A DNA stretch of 64,000 nt, from NCBI RefSeq assembly GCF_026213295.1, contig NC_079415.1, forward strand, positions 27,989,101 to 28,053,100. The letters run 5' to 3'. The notes under the pieces are model-generated. The model worked only from the letters and a program-made list of their open reading frames with translations, made no database searches and was not told the DNA's origin. A program made the position numbers and the translations under genes. The DNA comes from Gadus chalcogrammus (taxonomy: Eukaryota; Chordata; Actinopteri; Gadiformes; Gadidae). How positions within the stretch are numbered: position 1 is the first letter of the stretch; every line of letters starts with the position of its first letter. Shown one piece after another: positions 39,537 to 50,737 of this stretch.

Positions 39537-39684
39537 ATGAGTGGAATCCTGAAGAGGAGGCATGAGGAGGATACCTCCCCTTACCTGTCCCTGCAGGGCT
39601 GCCATGACAACGAGGTGTCCTGCAGCGACAGCGGTAACAGCAGCGACAGCCTCAACCACCCGGTCCCTGCCGTCGGCCATGACT
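39537..39684 (+). CDS. csrnp3: csrnp3-like coding exon 1
   Basis: Codes residues 1-49 plus one base. The ATG (context CAGAGGATGA) opens [12 protein letters not shown], a conserved family start. The exon ends GGCCATGACT|GTAAGG. The serine-rich stretch [14 protein letters not shown] corresponds to the Ser-rich N terminus that gives the family its name. Confidence 0.9.
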
Positions 39685-39802
39685 GTAAGGGCGCTCGCCA
39701 GCTACCTCCGCTAACATGTTCAAAAGATGAATGTGTAAAGAGAACAAGAAACACAAAAGTCTCTTGTTTGTTCAATTGATAGACAACTTGATAGAAATAT
39801 AT

Positions 39803-39885
<83 letters not shown>

Positions 39886-42800
39886 ATAGACAACATAAAA
39901 TGACAATCGGTTTTCTATCAGCAACAGTATGAGATACAAGCACAAAATCTTTGTTAATCGTCCTATCTTTAAACAAGTTATTTATTTGACTGAGACGCTG
40001 GTCTTTTTAACTTTCTGATCCCTGTTCGTGTGCTTTCCAGTGTGAAATGTTAACCCAACCAGAGAATCACAATATTTGGTGAGGAGAGCGCATCTCATCA
40101 TCCCCAGCCCGGGAAAAGCCTTAACGCTATTTATACACAGGAGGTAGAGGCATTGTCAGATCTGCAGTGGGAGCGTTGGCCCTCCAAGATAAGACCTGTG
40201 ATGATGATGATGATGATATATCTTAAAAAAGACACATCTTATGAATATCCCAATATTCATAAGATGAACCAACCTAGTCCCTCTCATACCCCCTCGAGCC
40301 ACATATTTTAAACGCAGCAAACTCCATCTCCACTTCTCCTTTTGACATTTCCAATTGCTTAAAAATGAAAAAATATATCGGCTATAAATACAGTACGTCA
40401 TTCGGTAACGATTGCCATGACAACCCCTCTCGCACGACACTGCGCACTGCCAAGGCGATGGGATATCGTCATTGCCAGAGATGGGTTAAAGGGGAGCGCA
40501 GCCTCGCATCACACGTCAGGTGTAGATGGGGTACCCCTAGCCGCTTCCTGGAACGCGGCCGTGGAAGAAATGCAGGCCAGGCTAATTTAAAAGACATGCA
40601 GGCTAGCCTAATTGGACAGCCATGCAGGCGGCTAGGCTAATTGGAAAGACATGTGGGTTAGGCCTATTGGATAGACATGCAGGCTGGGCTAATTGGAAAC
40701 AAATGCAGGCTTGGCTACAAGTAACAATATGCGGGTTGAGCGTATTTGGAAAGACATGCAGGTTATGCCTATTTGGAAAGACATGCAGGTCGGGCTATTT
40801 GGAATGACTTGCAGGCAAGGCTAACGTGACCAGATTTCTGCGATACAAACAGGGACATATGTAGTTCGGCGGTCCATCTACTAAATATCTAATGCTAAGG
40901 TGACACATTTTTATTTTGCTATTCTTATCATGGAAAATGTAGAACTGTAGAAAATATTGGGCAGTAGCCTACATAATCAAGGGTTTGCTATAATATGTTT
41001 TGAGGCTTTGGTAAACCAGCAAAAAATTAAGCCAATGTAGGCTACTGTAAGGCTACTCTATATTGTATTAATAGCCTATTGTTTGTTATCCTCATGAATG
41101 CTTAGAGTATTAAGTTGATAGATAGAGGTCGCATCACAGGTAGACGAGACTAATTACCAGCCGTCTTAAAATGAATATTCATGAGCAAGCTAGAACCTTT
41201 GCCATTACAAAACCTATTCATGTATTAATAAATTCTTTATTTATTGATTTTCAATGGAGACACTTCCGGGAACAGGCCACCAGAAACAGGAACTGTTTCA
41301 GTCTCTGTCAGACCTCCAGAAACAGAGACTGAAACAGTTCCTGTTTCAGTCTCTGTTTCTGGAGGTCTGGTCACCCTAAGTCTGGATAGCATGCAGGCTA
41401 GGCCAATTGGGAAGACAGGCAGGCTTTCAGAGCCATGGCTCCGAGCTGCCGACTTGTTGGCAAACAAGTTGGTTTGCCAACATGAGCTTGGTCAAAAGCA
41501 AATATCGTAAAAGAGTCAATTTCTCTCCTTTGCACGCGATATATCTGCTTTCCACAAAATGGGTCTCCCTCTCACTATACATGTCTTTCTTCCTGTCTCA
41601 CTCTATTTCCCTCACACTATGCATCTCTTTTCACTCTAATTCTCTACCTCCACTTCTCTCACCCCCTTTACCTTTTCCTTTCACTCTATTTTTCCCTCAC
41701 CCCCACACACTCTTTGTCTCCCCACTCCCAAATACAAACTCTCTGTCCCTCCCTCGCTCCCTCCCTCTCCTGCAGCCTTACCCCCCCAACTCCAACTCCC
41801 CCACGACGCCAACAATGGCATCAACGACGACCACCGTCCCCACCCCCTCCACGACGGCGACACCCCGCCCCCGCCCCCGGCCCAGCGCCACGACGACGAC
41901 AGCGGCCAGCCCCAGGCCCTGCACCTCGCCCCGAAGCGGGCGCGGCCGGGCCGCGGCGTGCGCTTCGAGAGCGTCACGGTGTACTACTTCAGCCGGCGGC
42001 AGGGCTTCACCAGCGTGCCCACGCAGGGTGGCAGCACGCTGGGCATGTCACCGCGCCACTGCTGGGTACACCGCTTCACCCTGCGGGAGTTCGCCCTGGA
42101 GCAGGAGCGCAGCCACCGCCGGATGCTAAGGCACCACCTCAGACAGGAGAAGCTTAACGCCGTCAAGCTCAAGGTGAGGCCGGGGCTAAAAATTGGCGTG
42201 GGGACACCCACGCCCATTTTTGGGCGGTAGTAGCTCAGGAGGTAGAGCGGGTGGGCTGGTAACCGCAAGGCTGCTAGTTCGATCCCCGGCTACCCGGAGT
42301 GTCGAGGTGTCCCTGAGCAAGGCACCTAATCCGAACTGCTCCCGACAAGCTTGCTGTCATCTTGCATGGTTGACTCCGCCGTCGGTGTGTGAATGTGTGC
42401 ATACCTGCTAAGTAGTTCCAGTCAAATTGTCTGTTCAGCTTTCAAAACAAGAGCTGGTCAATTGTCAAAAATGAATTAAACTGTAATCAGACAACGCGGT
42501 TACATGCTATAGACCCTATAGTTTCTATGGTATAAAGGCTGGGACAAATTTTTAATCATAAATATGTATAATGCATAACGTTAGCTCTCTGGCTCTTGGC
42601 TGAGCGGACTAGAATACCTCCCGTTGCCAAGTCGTAGCTAAGGTCCGTCCTATTTGTGAACAACGTTTCTGTTGCAGAAGAACCTTACGGGAGGGTAATG
42701 AGTGTTCCAGGTATTAGTCAAACCCTCAGGCGTTACCAGGGAAACAAAGTCATGCATGAAAAACTTCATATTTGGAATGTAAAACGCATGAAAATATAAA

Positions 42801-45800
42801 TGAATGGTCTTCATTTATTTTCTTTGGCAAGTGACCGTGGTATAAGCGGGATAATGCCCTTCGAGGTGTCCAACATTAGTTCCGTCCGTTAATTCTTGTT
42901 TATTTGAATGGGCAAAAATGTTGACAGTCCAAATGTTAAAAATCCACTTTGACCCTCGGGAACGAATAATGGAATAATCGAGAATTCTGATCCATCCCTA
43001 AAGTGAATCGGACCAATTAATGATAATAAAGATTATCTACAATCTAGTGCTATTTCAGTAATTTTTGCTGTCACTTTTATCTAAAGCGATTTACAGTGAG
43101 ATTTCAGTGACTTCACATATTAAGCAGCAGCTAGGAATAGGAGCATCTAGCACAAAGATGCCTACATGTTAGACTGTGGACAGACATTGGGGTTCGAACC
43201 AAAAACATTCCGTCTGGGAGTCAAACACCCAATACCTCCCTGTCCACCTGATTCAGCTCCTATACAAGTATCCTTATGTTTCAAGTGTCCTACGATAATA
43301 TCATCGCTTTAGCGATACCAAAGCAAACCGCCCAAAAAGGTGCCAACATGAACCCCTCCCCCCTTCCACCCCCAGCTGGCCAATAGCGGCGCGGTGGCGT
43401 CCAATGCGCTGACGCTGGACGACGTCTCCGAGGACGACATGCCCCCGGAGCACGGCGGTGGGGGCGTGGTCGGCGGCGTCAGTGGCGTCGGTGCGGGCGC
43501 CGGCGTGGAGGTGGATGAGTACTTCTTCCTGCAGCCGCTGAGCACCCGGCGGCGCCGCGCTCTGCTGCGGGCGTCGGGCGTGCGGCGCATCGACGGCGAG
43601 GAGCGCCACCAGCTGAGGGCGCTGCGCGGGTCTCGGGAGGAGTGCGGCTGCCGCTGCCGCGGGGCCTGCGACCCAGAGACCTGCGCCTGCAGCCTGGCCG
43701 GCATTAAGTGCCAGGTAAATGGAGCAGTGGTGAGGCATATCTATACTATACTCCACTACACTGTACCGTACGCTGCTATACTGTACCATACACTGATGTA
43801 CTGCTCCTTACTGGCCTTAAGGGCCAAGGAGAAAGAGCAGGTAAATGGACCCGTGGTGAGGCATATCTATACTATACTCCACTATACTGTACCGTACGCT
43901 GCTTTACTGCACCATTCATCGATATAATGTACCATACTGTGACATAACTGCACTATACTGGCCAGCATTAGTGGCCAGGTAGAACGAGCCGTTGTGAGGC
44001 ATATCTATACTATACTCCACTCTACTGTACTTATACACCGCTATATTGTGCTATACTCCACTATACTGTAGTATATGCTGCCAAACTCTCCAATACACTA
44101 CTACAGTGTGGACTATAGACTAGACTAGATACATGGTGACTCAACATCACTATCATATTACCATAATATGATATACTCTTATACTCTGCACTCTGATATT
44201 AAGCAATACTATATTCAACTATACTGAATTTTTATGTACTAGACTATACTATAATATCTCATGCTGTACTATACTCAAAAATACTGTAGTATATACCGTA
44301 CTACATTCAACTACACTTGCTACTATAATCGACTAAACTGTACTATATTCCGTACTACATTCAACAACACTGCGCTGTAACCACTAGGCTCCACTAAACT
44401 GAGATAGAACTTTATGGAACAGTATACAGAGGATGCTGTTTCAATGGTTTGGGAGTTTTTGGGCCAGGAGTGGGGCGCTGGTGGCCAGCAGGCTGTCTTT
44501 GATACGGGGGCTCTGGTGGGGCTTAAACAGTGTCGTTCTCAGCAGACTGAGGCGGCCGGTGCCAGTAACCGACAGTGATCTGGGTAAAGGAAGGTTCCAC
44601 GTCTTGTTCCAACACCACGCCACACATCTCACTCTCGCTCCGCCCGGCGACTTCTTTTCTCCAATGGCACCGGACGATGGCCTCAACCCCGCTCCCTCAC
44701 CTCTCTCTCTTTTTTCTTTCCCTCACCTCCTTCTCGTCTCGCTCTCACCTCCGTCTGACATCTCTCTTCCCCCCCCCCCCCGTACAGGTGGACCGCATGT
44801 CCTTCCCGTGCGGATGCACCAAGGACGGCTGCGGCAACGCCACGGGCCGGCTGGAGTTCAACCCGGTTCGCGTGCGGACCCACTTCCTGCACACCATCAT
44901 GAAGCTGGAGCTGGAGAGGAGCCGCGAGATGCAGCAGATGCAGCAGCAGCAGCAGCAGCCGGTAACCAATGGCAACGGTTACCATGGAGACCCCTCCCCT
45001 CTGGCACAGCAGCACCAGCCAGTGTTCACAACGCTGGCCAATGGCGGCGTGCCGCACGTTCCCATCATGCATCTGCACGAGGCGGGCGAGGCCGCGGACG
45101 TGCGCCTGCAGGACGAGGTGGAGGAGGAGGAGGAGGAGGAGGAAGAGGAGGAGGACGAGGAGGAGGACAGCGAGGAGGACGAGGAGGAGGAAGAGGAGGA
45201 GGAGGAGGATGAGGCCTACGAGGACGAGGAGGACAGCAGTCTGTGCAGCGGGCTGTCAGACTGCAGCACGCACAGCCTGGAGACAATCGATCCTGACGAG
45301 GAGGACGAGGAGGAGGACTACGAGGAAGACGAGGAGGACGACGACAACTACGACGACGAGGAACGGGAGAACAACGAGGAATGGGAGTGCTCGCTGGACT
45401 CGGCCAGCCCGCCGCCCTTCTCGCACACCGAGGTGGTCCCGCTCTCCTCCGTGCTTGGCTTCTCCAGAAACTCGCCTATCGGTAACCACGGCAACGACCC
45501 TTTTTCGCTCCAAGCCCCACCATCCGACCTCCGTCAAACGGACGCCTCGGGGAGCGAGATTGCCGCCGCCGCCACCGCCACCGCCACCGCCACCGCCACC
45601 GCCGCCGCCGCCCCACCACACATGAACCCCTCCCTGTCATTACCGGCGCCTGAGCCCTCGAAGACGACCGCTGTATGTAGCGCGGGTACCAAGGACACGC
45701 CGCCCCGTGGCCGAGACCTCTCCCTCGCCACCCTGGAGCCGCCGACACCGGCGCCCCAAACCGGTGCTGGTTTCGGGGGCCACGGAGATGGAGGTGGTGG

Positions 45801-45942
45801 TGAAAAGGGCACTCCCATCGGCAGGATGAAGGTACAGCAGCCCCTGGTGGCAGGCGAGACCGAGGATCGAATCATCGCCAAATTGTCGCAAACTGACGTT
45901 TCCTGTGAGTGGGCGGAGCCTACGGCATCAGGGACGGAATGA
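39537..45942 (+). CDS. csrnp3: Cysteine/serine-rich nuclear protein 3-like gene (four coding exons)
   Basis: Joining 39537-39684, 41776-42173, 43376-43714 and 44788-45942 gives one frame of 2040 nt (679 residues). CSRNP (AXUD1/TAIP) proteins are nuclear DNA-binding transcriptional activators. Order: N-terminal [12 protein letters not shown]; basic patch then [20 protein letters not shown] (near 118-137); [21 protein letters not shown]; a cysteine cluster (Cys 272, 274, 276, 280, 285, 287, 294, 303, 305, 310); [16 protein letters not shown]; two Glu/Asp-rich tracts (about 404-448 and 462-497); [11 protein letters not shown]. The start MSGILKR, the second acidic tract and the EVVPL motif favour CSRNP3 over CSRNP1 or CSRNP2, though a few residues are CSRNP2-like. 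It is longer than the human protein (585 residues) and its C-terminal 150 residues are diverged. Confidence 0.92.
39804..39881. repeat. (CA)39 microsatellite in csrnp3 intron
   Basis: Pure CA beginning about 120 bp downstream of the exon 1 donor. Confidence 0.96.
39890..40560. other. csrnp3 intron, single-copy, with a small hairpin
   Basis: 40235-40248 and 40253-40266 are perfect 14-bp inverted repeats around CCCA. A (GAT)n patch lies at 40200-40217. Confidence 0.6.
40822..41378. mobile_element. Insertion within the minisatellite, TAGGGTGACCAGA-type ends
   Basis: The left end TAACGTGACCAGAT and the right end (reverse complement) TAGGGTGACCAGAC form an imperfect inverted repeat, and the surrounding minisatellite is interrupted exactly here. 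No target duplication is certain. The right end holds an unusual hairpin (41283-41369). Confidence 0.55.
41283..41369. repeat. Overlapping alternative hairpins
   Basis: 41309-41335 pairs perfectly with 41343-41369 (27 bp, 7-nt loop). Alternatively 41283-41307 pairs perfectly with 41323-41347 (25 bp, 15-nt loop). The two structures exclude one another. Confidence 0.85.
41776..42173 (+). CDS. csrnp3: csrnp3-like coding exon 2
   Basis: Acceptor CTCTCCTGCAG ends at 41775; donor CTCAAG|GTGAGG. The 398 nt complete the split codon and code residues 50-182. The first part is a His/Asp/Pro-rich low-complexity segment. From about residue 107 it is strongly conserved: [16 protein letters not shown], then [23 protein letters not shown] and EEKLN-like [10 protein letters not shown]. 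Human proteins have GFTSVPSQGG at the same place. Confidence 0.92.
42188..42221 (+). other. Intronic hairpin just downstream of exon 2 donor
   Basis: 42188-42202 and 42207-42221 pair at 14 of 15 positions around GACA, 15 nt after the splice donor. Confidence 0.6.
42225..42420 (+). mobile_element. tRNA-derived SINE
   Basis: The head GTAGCTCAGGAGGTAGAGCG and the B-box-like GCTAGTTCGATCCCCGGC follow tRNA promoter spacing, and a body reading GTCGAGGTGTCCCTGAGCAA then GGTTGACTCCGCCGTCGGTG is typical of an abundant fish SINE. It sits in csrnp3 intron 2 in the same orientation as the gene. Confidence 0.8.
42430..43375. other. csrnp3 intron 2, remainder, with SINE/LINE-tail-like remnant
   Basis: 43060-43250 (TTTTATCTAAAGCGATTTAC and GGGGTTCGAACCAAAAAC) resembles a dispersed fish repeat tail; a shorter relative is near 49849-49890. 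42827-42855 is related to the repeat at 27940-28085. Confidence 0.5.
43376..43714 (+). CDS. csrnp3: csrnp3-like coding exon 3
   Basis: Acceptor CCACCCCCAG ends at 43375; donor AAGTGCCAG|GTAAAT. The 339 nt are in phase 0 and code residues 183-295: [10 protein letters not shown], a Gly/Val-rich insert ([17 protein letters not shown]) not present in the human protein, [25 protein letters not shown] and the first seven cysteines of the cysteine-rich DNA-binding region ([18 protein letters not shown]). Confidence 0.93.
43690..44000 (+). repeat. Tandem duplication including the exon 3 end and splice donor
   Basis: The segment from the last 20 bp of exon 3 through about 110 bp of intron is repeated. 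CAG|GTAAAT occurs at the true donor (43715) and again with GTAAAT at 43841, and a variant CAG|GTAGAA at 43979 (spacings 126 and 138 bp). Each is preceded by a version of CTGGCC-CATTAA-GGCCAGG and followed by GTGAGGCATATCTATACTAT. Confidence 0.85.
44000..44410 (+). repeat. Degenerate ACTATACTCCACTATACTGTA repeats
   Basis: Irregular TATACT/CACTA repeats that continue from the tandem duplication towards exon 4. Confidence 0.65.
44788..45942 (+). CDS. csrnp3: csrnp3-like terminal coding exon 4
   Basis: The acceptor is a run of C residues followed by CGTACAG (ending at 44787), and the exon is in phase 0. Codes residues 296-679 and a TGA stop. [17 protein letters not shown] completes the cysteine cluster and [16 protein letters not shown] follows. 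A polyglutamine-like patch (QMQQQQQQ) comes next, then two acidic tracts built largely of GAG/GAC codons, [12 protein letters not shown], an alanine/threonine run coded by GCCACC repeats (near residue 554), and a Gly/Pro-rich tail ending SGTE. The human C-terminal PEQFVDYA-like motif is not found. Confidence 0.93.
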   Translation: MDRMSFPCGCTKDGCGNATGRLEFNPVRVRTHFLHTIMKLELERSREMQQMQQQQQQPVTNGNGYHGDPSPLAQQHQPVFTTLANGGVPHVPIMHLHEAGEAADVRLQDEVEEEEEEEEEEEDEEEDSEEDEEEEEEEEEDEAYEDEEDSSLCSGLSDCSTHSLETIDPDEEDEEEDYEEDEEDDDNYDDEERENNEEWECSLDSASPPPFSHTEVVPLSSVLGFSRNSPIGNHGNDPFSLQAPPSDLRQTDASGSEIAAAATATATATATAAAAPPHMNPSLSLPAPEPSKTTAVCSAGTKDTPPRGRDLSLATLEPPTPAPQTGAGFGGHGDGGGGEKGTPIGRMKVQQPLVAGETEDRIIAKLSQTDVSCEWAEPTASGTE

Positions 45943-47600
45943 GGTGGCGGAGACACGGGAAGGACGGCCGAGGGGCCAAAAATACAAATGTCACAGTAGC
46001 ACATCTTGGGTCTTTGAGCGCCCAGCGCGACGCATCTGATTAGCCAGACCAAAAAGTGACACGAAAACGAATACAAGAAAAAATACTATAATAAAATAAC
46101 AGTATAAGGTCTTTCAATAACGACCGTGAACCATCAGTGTTGTATCTATTCCTTAAAGTGCACTTCTACAAAATACAAAAAAAAGGAAAATGGTTTCAAA
46201 GAGGGGGCCCCTTTCTCTGACATTTAATGACATAAAAGGGCCCCGAAGCTTCGGCCCAAGAACCGATTTAAACTCATGTGTACCACCTTTTGGAATCGGT
46301 TGTTTTCGTCTCAATGCAAAGACAACAACGTTACATAAATGACACCGCGTCGATGAAGTACATAAGTGTTGCTGTAAATGAAGTGTAACTATTTAAGTTG
46401 CTACGTTCTATTAATCATTCAGTGTTTGATATTACAGCATGTTTTATGGGTTTTACGGGCGTGGCTGGCGTCTGTGAAGAATCCATTTGATTTGGAGGTT
46501 CTGGCTGACAAACAAACATGCCCTCTTGTTTATGTTTTGATGTGCTGTTCCGTTATGCTGCTGTGAAACGGTTCTTAACTTGCCGTTCTGTATCGCATGT
46601 CGTTGCATTTAGTTGACAGACGTAACATAACTCCGGGTTTAATTCTCCAAAATGAATAAAATAGAAAATGAAGAAGGTATGGGCGATGAATACACATTTG
46701 GTTTGTATAGTTTTGTATAGATTTCTTACTTTTCTTTCCTCCACGATACAGTATGAGTTTTGACTCACAATTACAACATGGATGTTTTAAGAAAAAAGGC
46801 AAAATGTAGTGGATCTGAGGTTCTACTGACATACTTTGCTGGAATTACGTCCTGTCACAACTAGATTTCATCTCAACTATCCTGTTGACTTACGTAATAA
46901 CGTGAATGTATTTCATATGATTCTTGATTCTGATTGTTTAAATTCTGATGCCCGTTTGACATTAATGGCCGGTTCCTTTGGTATTATCCATTATCTCCTT
47001 CGATAGTATTGCCAACCGTATCTTTGTATTAAACTCAACCAAACGGTGGACACATAACAAATGTGAAAACGTAAGTATTTCAGTTGAGGAGCCATTTTAT
47101 AGTGTTGAGGTGCATTGTAAAAACAAACACACTTAGATTTTAGACAAAATGGCAGTCTGTTCCAGAGACTATTAAATAAATCGAAACTGCCAAGACATGG
47201 GAGCCAAATGTATTTCATGTTTGCTTTTTAAAAATAAAAATTCCCCACACATCAATAAAGTTAATATTTTTTGTATCTCTCTGGTGTGGTTAATATTTAT
47301 GGTTTTTTTATCATCTGAAGGCAAGATTCTGCAAAAAAATAATTATGGGACATTCCTGATTTGTTTCCGACAGATGGGCATGGTGAAAAATATAAAGCAC
47401 TTTCAGAACACTTACAGAAATAGACCTTAAAATGTAAAAGATCCTGTAATATATTGAATTCTATGTATTGCCAGAAGGTGGCAGAATTTGCTAACTTAAT
47501 AGTGTTTTAGTGAAAGACTAAAGGACACACGTTTGTTGGAAAAAATATATAATAAACAACTAATATATGTGTAAACAAAATAAACAGTAAGAAATTATGG
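45943..47600 (+). other. csrnp3: Probable csrnp3 3' UTR and polyadenylation signals
   Basis: AATAAA hexamers on the + strand at 46655-46660, 47254-47259 and near 47550-47580 are candidate polyadenylation signals. The sequence is AT-rich and repeat-free, as expected for a long 3' UTR. An imperfect GGGGCCCC / GGGGCC hairpin lies near 46204-46243. Confidence 0.55.
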
Positions 47601-47946
47601 TGTTTGACCTGTCAGGCACCGATTACAGCAAAGATTACATTGTTTTAAATCTAAAATCAGTTTCAATGTAGAAATAGCAGACACTTATACAACATTGTAG
47701 GCGTAAAGGTTATACACAACAGAAAACTGTTATTTTAGAATGAAGGATGACAAACTGCCATGATTTGTCATATTCTTATTCCAATATTTTATCGACTCAT
47801 ATATTCATCGATAACATCTGTGAACCTTGATGCAAAAAAGGGGTATCAGTTATTTATGCTGTCTGGATTTTTTCATACTTTGTCCTGATTTGAATCAAGG
47901 GGAAAGAGAAAGCCTGCTTGTGTTTTCCCACAAGGTATGGCGGTAA

Positions 47947-48023
<77 letters not shown>

Positions 48024-48318
48024 CTGATCCATCACAGGCACAAGAGCTGTGATGTCAGGTTGCCAGGCAACAGAGAGAGAGGGGCCAGACGCAAACTGGG
48101 AACGACCATATGGGGAGGGTGAGAGGGTAAACCTCTCCTTACGATGGAGACAGCTAAAGACAGACGCATCATGGAGTCTTGCCAGGGTGCTGTCGTATAC
48201 ACTGACTGTTAAAAACAGGCAGAAATAGCCTACAGTATATTTATAATTCTATGTATATTGAGATAGATAGATGGATGTATACATAGTGATGAATAGATAT
48301 AAAGATATATAGCATAGT

Positions 48319-48354
<36 letters not shown>

Positions 48355-49390
48355 TATAGATGGATAGAGATAAAGAAAGAAAAAAAGATAGAGGCGGAGA
48401 CAGTGTGACAGAAATACTCTCTTCCTTTCGGTTCTCATTACATTTTTATATTTCATTATTATTAATTATTTTCATTATTTATAAGACCATTACCATGTTA
48501 CAAGGAGGAACATTCGTTCTGGACTGGAACATGTATTCCAGTCTCCAGATATTTATATATCTAATGGCAGCAAGAGGGCCTTAAAGTCGGCACTGTGTAA
48601 TTTGCACCACACAATGCGGTGGTTACCTTCCTCACTTGTGCATTTCCTTTGCATTGCTCTCCAGCATTGACAATCAAATATATAAAGACTGATCCAAACC
48701 CATGCAAGGTGGGGGACGCTCACATCATTACAAAAATGTAATATATTTGCCATAAGGGCTGACATTAGCTTGTTATATAGCTGTTTTTTGTATAAATATG
48801 CGTGACAATATATTTGCCATAAGGGCTGACATTAGCTTGTTATATAGTTGTTTTTTGTATGAATATGCGTTACATATTTTAGCAGGTGGGACAGAGAATT
48901 CAATTGATTTCCAAATGTTAAGTGGAAAACATATCCTACCTAATTAGTGCACGAGTCACTCACAACTATTCATGATCGAAAGCGTTTTGTGTTCAATCTG
49001 TGTACCTTTGTTTGAATCTTTTTTCTCATTAACACCGGAGGAACAAAAAACAATTGCGTTAGTTTTTTCGTTTTCACTTCAATGAATACACACAACTGTG
49101 TGGGGTGGGAGGAGCAAAGGTTTGCTTTAAAGTTGCTGTAGGTATGTTTAACCAAGAGTTATTCTTTAAAGAAGACAAAAGAGATGGTCGTTGACCTCAG
49201 GAGAACTGGGTCTCAGCTGACATCTGCATGGACCAGAACTGAGATGTTTTCAGAATTATTTCTATTTGTTTATCTCATTGATCTATAAAAGATTTGTCTT
49301 TGTTTGTAATTATTCATTTTACTCACTCATAACCAACTAACTCAACGACATGTACTAGTTTGAAAGAAATCCTCACAAAGTTGCCCTGAG
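47600..49390. other. Intergenic, (GA)n, (GATA/GACA)n and a 67-bp duplication
   Basis: (GA)33 at 47954-48020; GATA and GACA repeats at 48262-48365; a 67-bp tandem duplication at 48740-48873 (AATATATTTGCCATAAGGGC starts each copy). No exon is seen. Confidence 0.7.
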
Positions 49391-49533
49391 GCCGTAACCA
49401 TGGCGATAATGACTCCTTCCCAGAACTCTAAGGCCAACCGCATTTTTCAAAAGTTTATAGCGCTGGACGGCATTAGAGTCGGAAATAAAAGGTTGATTTG
49501 AAAAGTGAAGGTTTCCGAAAGAAGCTGGAGAAA

Positions 49534-50071
49534 ATGGAGTCGAACTCGCAACTTGGCGTTCGCCAAGACAAGCTGGACGGGCGGACGATCAATAACTTGA
49601 TATGGAACAAAGCGTATTACTTATGCCCTCGCTGCCGCTATCTGCCAAAGAGCGCCATCTACGGGCTACCGATTGGGTGTTGTTACCCCGTCCCACCACA
49701 GGTAATAAAGTATTTATGATAAACCTTATTCTCTTATATTCTAACAATTAAATTCAACGTACCATTATCGTTAATACAGCTAATATCAACATGGATTGTG
49801 TGTTTACGTGCTATGAAAAGTTATGCGCTATATATTGCGCTGCATTACATTTATTTAGCTGGCGCTTTTGCCAAGGCAGCATAGAATAAGTGCATTCTAC
49901 AATTAAGGTGCAAGCTAAAAACAATCAAACAAATAGGCAAGCAGCTTTGAGTGCTACTTTAATAAAAAAATACAGATCCTCTTGTGTACTTTTTGGGCAA
50001 GATGCAGTCTAAACAAATTAGAAAGTGGATAGCTTTTCAGAGCCAGGACAACAAACAATCAGGGTTTTGTT

Positions 50072-50114
<43 letters not shown>

Positions 50115-50737
50115 CCCAGAAATTGGTGTTATGACCCTGCATATGCTACCAAAGTCCATGAACATCCGGGCGGGATGCCAACCAAATGTATATTCTTCTG
50201 GATATATCGTCAGCTATTATGAGTTAATGACTTAATTAACTTGGGTATACGGCTTTCAACCTCACTCAGGACCCTGAAGCAAGCCCTGGCAGCCTGGGGA
50301 AGCCACCACAAGGAAAACGTATGTATTGTTATTTCTCATATTTACGTGCCAGAATAATTTCCCCGTCATTGACATGACAAGTTCATGTTGATAGATTAAT
50401 ATATATCGTTTGTATCGACTTAACCAGCGGAAAATGTAGTATTCTTCTACTATGCGATCCTATTGTTTTTCTATTGTCAAGCAAACATCTGGTCCACAAT
50501 ACTTGACCGTTGTTTTTAATGTTGGATTTGTAGTGAATTTATTTATCAACTATTAAAAGACAGAGGTGTCTGGTTAGTCTATTGAAAACGAATGCACCCC
50601 TCGAAATGTAATTAAACTATCAAGTTTCAAGTAATCAACAACGCTACGGTATATTCACATTAAATGTATGAGCAATTGCATCTTGAAGCATGAAATGTAA
50701 TTTAAACCACCAACCTTCTTCTTGGATAGGACGATGA
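49534..50737 (+). CDS. Candidate small three-exon gene, function unknown
   Basis: The chain 49534-49701, 50270-50318 and 50730-50737 has consensus splice sites at each junction (CCACAG|GTAATA, CACTCAG|GAC, AAAAC|GTATGT, GGATAG|GAC) and joins in frame to a 74-residue product. Residues include NNLIWNKAYYLCPRCRYLP and IYGLPIGCCYPVPPQ, with a Cys-x-x-Cys pair. AATAAA signals at 50797 and 50826 fit a short 3' UTR. An upstream short frame begins at 49401 in an ideal start context (AACCATGG). I do not recognise the family; it might instead be a non-coding transcript or chance. Confidence 0.3.
49702..50269. repeat. Intervening sequence with (TA)18 and a repeat remnant
   Basis: (TA)n at 50075-50111; 49849-49890 resembles the repeat tail in csrnp3 intron 2. 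Confidence 0.6.

Larger units (their letters stand above)
40570..41420 (+). repeat. About 30-bp minisatellite (GACATGCAGGCTAGGCTAAT), split by an insertion
   Basis: About eight units at 40570-40820; the array resumes at 41388 with GCATGCAGGCTAGGCCAATT. The gap is an inserted element (40822-41378). Confidence 0.75.

Noticed and set aside
42225..42300. A functional tRNA gene
   Set aside because: The head has tRNA-like A and B boxes, but the rest does not fold as a mature tRNA and continues into a SINE body; a second truncated head lies at 59550-59620.
44433..45212. A 259-codon + strand frame overlapping csrnp3 exon 4, rich in Gly/Arg
   Set aside because: It reads the GAG repeat and flanks in another frame; the CSRNP frame has the conserved cysteine cluster and in-phase splice sites.
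44969..45625. Arg/Thr-rich 218-codon frame in csrnp3 exon 4
   Set aside because: Alternative-frame translation of the acidic repeat tract.
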